Source: an uncultured Bacteroidota bacterium
GTDB taxonomy: Bacteria > Bacteroidota > Bacteroidia > Flavobacteriales > UA16
Reading direction: 5' to 3'
Length of the DNA: 17,534 nt
NCBI GenBank assembly: GCA_902535565.1
Contig: CACAUH010000027.1
Location: 1 to 17,534 of the forward strand
In this document: positions 1 to 5,551 of the stretch, one piece after another
Position numbering within the stretch: position 1 is the first letter of the stretch
How the letters are laid out: each line of letters opens with the position of its first letter
Notes under the pieces: model-generated
What the model saw: the letters and a program-made list of their open reading frames with translations, nothing else
What the model was told of the DNA's origin: nothing
Databases searched by the model: none
Translations under genes and position numbers: made by a program

Positions 1-1611
1 AAGGCCAGCCCCTTCCTCAACACCTCCTTCAGCGCTCGACATGCCCTCCGTTTCAGGAGCGACCCTCTTCACATTGCCGCCCAGGGCCAAAGGCTCAGCC
101 GAAGAAGTCCAATCTGCTAAAACAGATGAATCAATGCGATTGCTAACCCAATCGCCCCAGCCTTGCACGTTCGCTCCAAGGGTCAAGGATTCGGCTTCTG
201 CCCCAGTGGCTGCATCTTGTGGCACGCGGGGGCCATCCTGACTGCGCAAATCGGCCAACATTGCCCAGTCCACATCGCCTCGCTCCACCATGGTCCAGCC
301 CCGTCCCTGCTTCCTCAATTCCCACGATGAATCAGCAGCGCCGAACGATTCTGACACAATCTGTCCATCCCTGTCCTCCAGAACAATCCGCACACCGACT
401 GCGCTTTCCTCAGAGAGGATGGATTGAAATTCGGCGCCTTCTCCATCTAGCTTTCGCACGCTGATCTCTTCACCATTGGAATACACCCGCAACGTCATCC
501 CATCCGAGGCCACTTCATCTGCCAACCAGCTGACAGAACCTGCATCAAACGGGGCATCGGAAAGTGCCACCCGATAGGCGTGTATTCGCCCCTCGCGCGC
601 CGCACGGTTGGAGGACATCCACGCTCCCCCATCAGGTTCCGGGATGAAGAACTCGTCATCGTTGACAGAATTGACTGGGAACGGCAGCCGCTCTGGACTG
701 CCCACCGGCCCTTCCAACCCCCATTTGACAGCATAGATGTCTTGGCCACCAAGGCCACCAGGACGGTTGCTCGAGAAATACAGCACCCCATCCTTTGACA
801 GGTAGGCCCCCCGCTCGTCATAGACGCTGTTGACCGAATCCGAGAGCCGATGTGCCTCACCATACTCTCCCCCCACGAGGGAAATCTGATAGAGGTCCCA
901 TCCCGTTTTTCCCGACTTACCGAGAGAAGCATAGACCAGAACAGTATCACCATTGTGAAACGCAATGCGGCCAGGCTCAGTCTTGTTGTCCGCCTTCGAA
1001 CGCAATGCCTTAGGGGTATTGACCAAGCGAATTCCCGGTGTTTGAGGCCGGTAAAAACGAAAAGCCCCATCAGGATCCGCAGGAAAACGATCCAAAACAT
1101 CAAGCCCAATGGCCTCTGTCGGATCCCAAATCACAGCGGAGCACATGGATGACCCGATCCTGGCTTCTTCCTTGAAACGCGCTTTCTTTCCTGCAGCTGC
1201 CAAGTATGCCGCGTAGAGGTCCCTTGCCCGGTCAAAGTCATATTCTAACTGCGCAAGGCGGGCACGGTGAAACTCCACATCCACCTCTGGACAGCCCAAC
1301 TTAATGGCAATGCGCAAATGGCGCCTCGCCAGCGTCAAGCGCCCAGGCTCTCGCAACGCACAACCGGCGAGCCTGCCGTGAAGGCATCCCTCTTCCGGGA
1401 ACAGACTGACCAACCGCTCATAATCTGCAAGTGCATCGAGGAGCCTTCCCGCTTCATACGCCTCCTCAGCACGAGCCCTGAGTTCTTCTATGCCCTGCTG
1501 ATTTTGTGCATTTACCGGGGTCAGACAAGACAACACGACGCACGACAGAAGCCCGAATCTTCGGGAAAATGAGCCCCATTGGGGACGCTTTGAAACGCGT
1601 GCGCGCGACAT
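1..1611 (-). CDS. Secreted TPR + PD40 beta-propeller protein (OmpA/PorE-like family), 3' end beyond window
   Basis: Reading the minus strand from the ATG at 1611 gives 537 codons without a stop up to base 1, so the C-terminal part lies outside the window. Residues 1-36 look like a signal peptide with a basic n-region, a hydrophobic core around 20-31 and likely cleavage after NAQ. Residues about 41-145 are helical TPR-like repeats. Residues about 215-346 hold PD40/WD40-like propeller blades; the clearest is LYFSSNRPGGLGGQDIY (277-293), the hallmark of Bacteroidota OmpA-type envelope proteins, followed by a second blade at 318-346. After 350 the chain becomes acidic and Ser/Gly/Ala-rich and I recognise nothing. 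In the family, TPR plus propeller is often followed by a carboxypeptidase-regulatory-like domain and an OmpA peptidoglycan-binding domain, as in PorE of the type IX secretion system; whether they follow here cannot be seen. It is divergent from pruA, separated by 123 bases. Confidence 0.85.
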   Translation of the reverse strand, partial: MSRARVSKRPQWGSFSRRFGLLSCVVLSCLTPVNAQNQQGIEELRARAEEAYEAGRLLDALADYERLVSLFPEEGCLHGRLAGCALREPGRLTLARRHLRIAIKLGCPEVDVEFHRARLAQLEYDFDRARDLYAAYLAAAGKKARFKEEARIGSSMCSAVIWDPTEAIGLDVLDRFPADPDGAFRFYRPQTPGIRLVNTPKALRSKADNKTEPGRIAFHNGDTVLVYASLGKSGKTGWDLYQISLVGGEYGEAHRLSDSVNSVYDERGAYLSKDGVLYFSSNRPGGLGGQDIYAVKWGLEGPVGSPERLPFPVNSVNDDEFFIPEPDGGAWMSSNRAAREGRIHAYRVALSDAPFDAGSVSWLADEVASDGMTLRVYSNGEEISVRKLDGEGAEFQSILSEESAVGVRIVLEDRDGQIVSESFGAADSSWELRKQGRGWTMVERGDVDWAMLADLRSQDGPRVPQDAATGAEAESLTLGANVQGWGDWVSNRIDSSVLADWTSSAEPLALGGNVKRVAPETEGMSSAEGGVEEGAGL

Positions 1612-1685
1612 GATGGCAAATTGAGGCGCACAGACGCACAACTGCACCGGAACAGCGTGGTTTTTCAACAGGAAGAACCGGAGCC

Positions 1686-1715
1686 TTTTCCGGAGAAGGG
1701 CCGCGATTACCTTTG
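1686..1715 (+). promoter_or_regulatory. Bacteroidota-type promoter of pruA
   Basis: TACCTTTG at 1708-1715 is an exact match to the Bacteroidota -7 consensus TAnnTTTG. A TTTTC at 1686-1690, 17 bases upstream, can serve as a weak -33 element. Transcription would begin around 1720, leaving a leader of about 15 bases before the ATG at 1735. A short inverted repeat, CCGGA (1678-1682) and TCCGG (1689-1693), overlaps the -33 region and could be a regulator site. Confidence 0.55.
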
Positions 1716-1734
1716 CGGCCACAATCAGCACACC

Positions 1735-3366
1735 ATGCCCAACGCCTTCTTCCAAGTCCCTTATCCAGAGAATGAACCCGTTCTCGGCTACGGCCCAGGC
1801 AGCCACGAACGCGAGGCACAACTCGCCGAGTATGAGCGTATGTTGAATCAGGATCCAGTGGCCGTGCCCATGGTCATTGGTGGAAAGACCGTTTTCACAG
1901 AGGACAAGCGACCGCTGACACCACCACACGACCACCAACGCGTCATTGGCCACGCCCATTTTGGCACTGGCGAACACGTCAAGGACGCCATCGATGCTGC
2001 ATTGTCCGCGCGCCCTGCTTGGTCCGCTTTGGATTGGGAGCAACGCGCCAGCATCTTTCTGCGGGCAGCTGAAATGCTCGCCGGCCCCTGGCGAACTCGA
2101 ATCAATGCTGCCACCATGCTTGCCCAGGGCAAGAACCTCCACCAAGCAGAAATCGATGCAGCATGTGAGTTCATCGACTTTCTCAGATTCAATTGCCACT
2201 TCGCCCAAGAAATCTATGCCCAGCAACCCGAGAGCGCACCCGGCCTCTGGAATCGCCTCGAATACCGCGCCTTGGAAGGCTTCGTGTTTGCCATCACCCC
2301 TTTCAACTTCACTGCAATTGCGGGGAACCTTCCCATTGCCGCGGCCTTGATGGGGAACGTCGTCGTCTGGAAACCTTCTGACGACCAGATTTACTCTGCC
2401 CACGTCATTATGGAACTGCTCCATGCCGCGGGATTACCAGAGGGCGTCATCAACCTCGTCACTGTCGATGGCCCAGAAACGGGAGACGTGGTCTTCTCTC
2501 ACCCAGACTTCGCTGGACTGCACTTCACAGGCAGCACTGGTGTGTTTCGTCACCTTTGGAAAACCATCGGGGAAAACATCGCCCAATACAAGACCTACCC
2601 GCGCATCGTAGGTGAAACGGGCGGAAAGGACTTTATTCTGGCGCACGAATCCGCCAACGTGGACGAGGTCATCACCGGAATCATTCGGGGGTCGTTTGAA
2701 TTCCAAGGACAGAAGTGCAGTGCGGCCAGCCGCGTATACCTTCCCGACAACCTATGGCCTGAAATTCAAGAGAAACTGGTCTCAGAGGTGGGAACGTTGA
2801 AAGTTGGCTCGCCTGGTGACCCCACAAATTTCATGGGGGCCGTTATCAACCGACGCTCCTTTGACAACATCAAAGGTTACATCGAATACGCTCGAAGCAG
2901 TGCCGATGCAGAGATACTCTGCGGTGGCGGATGTGATGACAGCGTTGGCTACTTCGTCCAACCCACGGTCATTCTGGCCAAAGACGCCCACTTCAAGACC
3001 ATGGAGGAAGAGATTTTCGGACCAGTCGTCACCATTTTCGTGTATCCAGCTGACCAATTTGACGCCATCCTCGAAACCGTTGATTCAACAAGTGAATACG
3101 CATTAACAGGAGCCATCTTTTCTCGAGATCGATACGCCGTAGATGACGCCATGCGCGCTTTGGAAAACGCCGCTGGCAACTTCTACATCAACGACAAGCC
3201 AACGGGTGCCGTGGTTGGACAGCAGCCCTTTGGGGGTGCCCGAGGCTCCGGAACCAATGACAAGGCGGGGTCGTATCTGAACCTCCTCCGGTGGGTAAGC
3301 CCCAGAACAATCAAAGAAACCCTCTGCCCACCAACGGACTACCGCTACCCCTTTCACCAAGATTGA
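1735..3366 (+). CDS. pruA: L-glutamate gamma-semialdehyde dehydrogenase (delta-1-pyrroline-5-carboxylate dehydrogenase)
   Basis: The enzyme oxidises glutamate semialdehyde, the open form of pyrroline-5-carboxylate, to glutamate with NAD+, the second step of proline catabolism (EC 1.2.1.88), in the cytoplasm. The 543-residue chain is a complete aldehyde dehydrogenase. It shows the cofactor segment ITPFNFTAIAGNLP, FTGSTGVF, the general base Glu294 in GETGGKDF, the nucleophile Cys328 in GQKCSA (34 residues apart, the same spacing as in human ALDH4A1), EEEIFGPV, and the C-terminal NDKPTGAVVGQQPFGG and GSGTNDKAG. The P5C-dehydrogenase identity rests on these last blocks and the length. The frame is open upstream to a TTG at 1621, but the ATG at 1735 is preferred because it gives the family length, starts at the usual N-terminus and follows the promoter at 1708-1715. 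There is no separate proline dehydrogenase in the window and no PutA-type fusion, so the partner gene must lie elsewhere. Confidence 0.96.
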   Translation: MPNAFFQVPYPENEPVLGYGPGSHEREAQLAEYERMLNQDPVAVPMVIGGKTVFTEDKRPLTPPHDHQRVIGHAHFGTGEHVKDAIDAALSARPAWSALDWEQRASIFLRAAEMLAGPWRTRINAATMLAQGKNLHQAEIDAACEFIDFLRFNCHFAQEIYAQQPESAPGLWNRLEYRALEGFVFAITPFNFTAIAGNLPIAAALMGNVVVWKPSDDQIYSAHVIMELLHAAGLPEGVINLVTVDGPETGDVVFSHPDFAGLHFTGSTGVFRHLWKTIGENIAQYKTYPRIVGETGGKDFILAHESANVDEVITGIIRGSFEFQGQKCSAASRVYLPDNLWPEIQEKLVSEVGTLKVGSPGDPTNFMGAVINRRSFDNIKGYIEYARSSADAEILCGGGCDDSVGYFVQPTVILAKDAHFKTMEEEIFGPVVTIFVYPADQFDAILETVDSTSEYALTGAIFSRDRYAVDDAMRALENAAGNFYINDKPTGAVVGQQPFGGARGSGTNDKAGSYLNLLRWVSPRTIKETLCPPTDYRYPFHQD

Positions 3367-3388
3367 AGCCAGCGAGCATACTGAATGA

Positions 3389-3414
3389 AAAAGGGCGCCG
3401 TTTGGCGCCCTTTT
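3389..3414. terminator. Bidirectional terminator between pruA and the H1-like gene
   Basis: A perfect 11-bp stem is formed by AAAAGGGCGCC (3389-3399) and GGCGCCCTTTT (3404-3414) with a GTTT loop. The A tract on one side and T tract on the other give a GC stem plus U run in both directions. It begins 22 bases after the pruA stop and lies 23 bases beyond the stop of the convergent gene, so it can end both transcripts. Confidence 0.85.
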
Positions 3415-3437
3415 CAATTACTGAAATGCACTGGGAA

Positions 3438-4244
3438 TCAGCCTTTCTTTGCAGCTGTCCTGCGGGCTGTTGTCGCCTTCTTGGCAGCAGGCTTGGCTGC
3501 CGCTTTCCGCGTGGTCGCCTTCTTCGCAGCAGGCTTGGCTGCCGCTTTCCGCGTGGTCGCCTTCTTGGCAGCAGGCTTGGCTGCCGCTTTCCGCGTGGTC
3601 GCCTTCTTCGCAGCAGGCTTTTCAGAAGCGGCAGATGAAGGACGACGTGGCTTTCTGCCTCTGTCATCCATTGGTGTTGCAGCGACTGAGTCGAACAACT
3701 TGTCATACGGCGCCTTCAACTTGCCCTCAGATTCCAACCAAGAGCTGAGCACGAGAAACTTCTCTTTTTTGCCGGGAAGGCCCACCGTATCGATTTTCTT
3801 CAGCGTGTTTCGCAAACGGAATGCGGCATTCAGAACACTCGCCTTTGCATTCTTCGCACGATCAGCAGAAATGTTGTTCAACACCATCGCATCGCGAACC
3901 AACTCGGAGTAGCTCAATGGCCGATCACACTGACGAAGACGCCGCAAAATGAAGTTGCCCCAAACGCTCTTGGGCCCGCGCTTTTTGGGTCTTCCTGCTC
4001 TTTTTGACTTTACCTCAGTCTCTGTCTTCCTCGGACGCCCTGGTCCGCGCTTGGCAGGTACAGAGGCCAAAGCACTGGGCTGGACCGAAGCCCCGCTTAC
4101 TGAAACCGCATTGCCACCCAATCGGGCAATGATGTCATCTACGTGCTGCAGTTTCGCAGCCAATTGAATGCGCTCCTGTTCATAGAAGCTTTTGATAGCG
4201 CTAAGCTCAGCTGAACCCAGACCTGTTGTTGCTTTTTTTGCCAT
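3438..4244 (-). CDS. Histone H1-like, AT-hook and winged-helix nucleoid protein
   Basis: This 268-residue basic protein has four parts. Residues 10-43 form a probable amphipathic helix or coiled coil (dimerisation, inferred). Residues 65-73 (KRGPGRPRK) and 81-90 (KRAGRPKKRG) are AT-hook motifs that bind the minor groove of AT-rich DNA. Residues about 93-170 look like a small winged-helix fold (SYSELVRDAM... then a basic strand region ending FLVLSSWL). Residues 197-268 are a Lys/Ala/Thr/Arg tail containing three exact copies of KPAAKKATTRKAAA and a fourth partial one, like the tails of eukaryotic H1, bacterial AlgP and Hc1. Known biology of such tails suggests DNA compaction or regulation of transcription; the exact role is not known. 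An in-frame TTG two codons upstream (4250) exists, but the ATG at 4244 is the better start. It is convergent with pruA and downstream of rnpB on the same strand. Confidence 0.82.
   Translation of the reverse strand: MAKKATTGLGSAELSAIKSFYEQERIQLAAKLQHVDDIIARLGGNAVSVSGASVQPSALASVPAKRGPGRPRKTETEVKSKRAGRPKKRGPKSVWGNFILRRLRQCDRPLSYSELVRDAMVLNNISADRAKNAKASVLNAAFRLRNTLKKIDTVGLPGKKEKFLVLSSWLESEGKLKAPYDKLFDSVAATPMDDRGRKPRRPSSAASEKPAAKKATTRKAAAKPAAKKATTRKAAAKPAAKKATTRKAAAKPAAKKATTARRTAAKKG
3472..3620 (-). repeat. 42-nt tandem repeats (3.5 copies) coding the H1-like tail
   Basis: Units begin at 3472, 3514, 3556 and 3598 (the last partial, 23 bases). Each encodes the 14-residue KPAAKKATTRKAAA in frame. 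Units differ mainly at one position (TTG versus TTC near base 11), so they are near-identical at the DNA level, which implies recent duplication or gene conversion and likely copy-number variation between strains. Confidence 0.95.
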
Positions 4245-4260
4245 GTGCAATTTTTACATG

Positions 4261-4276
4261 AATACGTAATCGTATT
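4261..4276. promoter_or_regulatory. Palindromic operator candidate upstream of the H1-like gene
   Basis: AATACGTAATCGTATT has exact 6-base arms (AATACG and CGTATT) around TAAT, 16 bases upstream of the ATG at 4244. Its position between the start codon and an AT-rich region (TTG at about 4315 and TATTTCG at about 4290 on the minus strand form a poor promoter candidate) suggests a site for a dimeric regulator, possibly the AT-hook protein itself. This is inference from symmetry and position only. Confidence 0.4.
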
Positions 4277-4345
4277 TGTCAGGGGCCGCGAAATAACAAC
4301 ATTTTATGTCAATCAAAAAAAGTACCATAGTCCTGAGAGAACAAA

Positions 4346-4368
4346 TCCCCGGGGACATGCCCCGGGGA
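4346..4368 (-). terminator. Hairpin terminator of rnpB
   Basis: Two copies of CCCCGGGG (4347-4354 and 4360-4367) flank a 5-base loop; with the outer T-A pair the stem is 9 bp. On the minus strand it follows the 3' end of RNase P RNA immediately and is followed by ATTTGTT, a weak U tract. Confidence 0.7.
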
Positions 4369-4369
4369 A

Positions 4370-4705
4370 GTCAAGGCCGTAAGCCGGATTCTGTTGTCCC
4401 GGAGGACTTCCACCATTGATCTGCGCAACCTACCCTCCAGCATCGGACGGGCAATCCTCAAGCACTGGTATACATGGTCTTGCAGCCCGAAAGGTTTTCC
4501 TAAGCCGTGCGGTCACCCGACACGCTGGTGGGCTCTTACCCCACCTTCTCAGCCTTGCCTGTGCCCGAGGGCCATCGGCGGTCTAAATCTCTGAAGCACT
4601 GTCTGTCACCCTTGCGGGCGCCTTCCCTTTCAGGAAGTTCGGTACCCTATGCTGTCCGGACTTTCCTCACCGACCCGAGGGCCGGTGCGGTGGAACACCT
4701 TGAAC
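4370..4705 (-). ncRNA. rnpB: RNase P RNA (bacterial type A)
   Basis: The RNA is the catalytic subunit of RNase P, which removes 5' leaders from pre-tRNAs. On the minus strand the universal 5' block GAGGAAAGTCCGGAC (4667-4653) and the 3' block ACAGAATCCGGCTTAC (4394-4379) are both present, about 290 bases apart. The ends pair as helix P1 (TCAAGG at 4704-4699 with CCTTGA at 4376-4371), giving about 336 nt, normal for the class. Other conserved pieces such as AGGGTGACAG-type and GGGTAAGAGCCCACC-type segments are in order. Promoter and terminator are both visible. Exact ends are good to a few bases. Confidence 0.97.
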
Positions 4706-4707
4706 CG

Positions 4708-4738
4708 TAAAGATACACTTGAACCAACCACTCAAAAA
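4708..4738 (-). promoter_or_regulatory. Bacteroidota-type promoter of rnpB
   Basis: On the minus strand TTTTTG (4738-4733) is followed after 17 bases by TATCTTTA (4715-4708), which matches TAnnTTTG except for the last base. The predicted start, a few bases downstream, coincides with the 5' strand of helix P1 near 4704. Confidence 0.65.
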
Positions 4739-4966
4739 CCCATTACCACACAATCAAAAACCACACGGATGTGCAAACCTCACCTCCAAAACACCGATTC
4801 CAAATGCCGTTGAAATTCAAAAACTCAAGTCAAAAAGAAAAAGTACGCTACATTACAAATAGGATAATTCCTACACAGGGCGGATTGTGACCCATCCTGC
4901 ACAAGCGGCAACAAAAAGCAGATTTACATTCGCCTACACCTCCCATGCAGCCCACCAGCTAACACC
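4739..4966. other. AT-rich intergenic region between rnpB and rluE
   Basis: I see no gene here. It contains a small inverted repeat TAGGA-TAAT-TCCTA at 4860-4873 and, upstream of rluE, TACATTCG at about 4925-4932, a one-mismatch fit to the -7 consensus but with no convincing -33 element. Confidence 0.5.
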
Positions 4967-5539
4967 ATGGCCACGTACGCCGTCATCAAACCGTATGGCA
5001 CCCTGAGCCAGTTCACGCCAGAGGCGGGCCATCCGACCCTACGTGACCTGGGGAATTTCCCTCCCGATGTCTACCCCATCGGAAGGCTTGATCGCGACTC
5101 AGAAGGCCTGCTCCTGTTGACCAACGACAACAGCCTCAAGCGCCGCATCCTCGAAGGACACAACGGAAAGAAAATCTGGAAAACCTACCATGTCCAAGTT
5201 GAAGGCCTTCCGACGGAAGAAGACCTTCGAACATTGGAACGCCCGATGCAATTGAAAGCCAAAGGCAAGGTCTTCAACACCCGCCCAGCAAGGGCCAAAC
5301 TGCTCCCTGATGATTTCACCGCACCTTGGGAAAGAACACCCCCCATCCGCTATCGGGCCAGCATCCCCACAACGTGGGTCGAAGTCCAACTCGACGAAGG
5401 CAAAAACCGGCAGGTCCGAAAGATGACCGCCGCCATCGGCTTCCCTACCCTGCGCCTCATCCGCCACGCCATCGGCGGATTCACCTGCCACAGTCCACAG
5501 GTGATGTCTGAAGATGACATCCAAGCTTTGGCATTGTAG
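4967..5539 (+). CDS. rluE: 23S rRNA pseudouridine synthase, RluE type
   Basis: The protein isomerises uridine to pseudouridine in 23S rRNA; the E. coli RluE target is U2457. The 190-residue chain has the RsuA/RluB/E/F signature GRLDRDSEGLLLLTND with catalytic Asp42, then KTYHVQVEG, and the C-terminal blocks EGKNRQVRKMTAAIGFPTLR and LIRHAIG. The N-terminal KPYGTLSQFTPEAG and the PPIR...SIPTTW segment closely follow RluE from memory. There is no N-terminal S4 domain, as in RluE and unlike RsuA, RluB or RluF. The ATG at 4967 is the first usable start, because the upstream in-phase ATG near 4945 runs into TAA. It is convergent with the large secreted-protein gene, with only 12 bases between stops and no hairpin seen there. 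Confidence 0.92.
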   Translation: MATYAVIKPYGTLSQFTPEAGHPTLRDLGNFPPDVYPIGRLDRDSEGLLLLTNDNSLKRRILEGHNGKKIWKTYHVQVEGLPTEEDLRTLERPMQLKAKGKVFNTRPARAKLLPDDFTAPWERTPPIRYRASIPTTWVEVQLDEGKNRQVRKMTAAIGFPTLRLIRHAIGGFTCHSPQVMSEDDIQALAL

Positions 5540-5551
5540 ATCGCTTTCCAA

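Noticed and set aside
495..1109. Minus-strand 204-codon frame
   Set aside because: It is in a different frame from, and wholly inside, the 537-codon TPR-PD40 gene, which has a signal peptide and recognisable repeats.
1612..1623. TCAATTTG just before the TPR-PD40 start as a leaderless promoter
   Set aside because: It has a mismatch in the -7 consensus and no properly spaced -33 element; only 5 bases separate it from the ATG.
1621..1734. N-terminal extension of PruA from a TTG codon
   Set aside because: It contains the promoter -7 element, has no family similarity, and makes the protein longer than the family norm.
3472..3620. Possible CRISPR array
   Set aside because: The 42-nt units are directly adjacent with no spacers, stay in frame and encode a known type of basic tail.
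3385..3912. Plus-strand hydrophobic frame with repeats (FFAAGLAAAFRVVA type)
   Set aside because: It is the antisense of the Lys/Ala repeats of the H1-like protein; the apparent membrane-like repeats are an artefact.
4394..4710. Two short plus-strand open frames
   Set aside because: They lie inside RNase P RNA, whose universal blocks are on the other strand.
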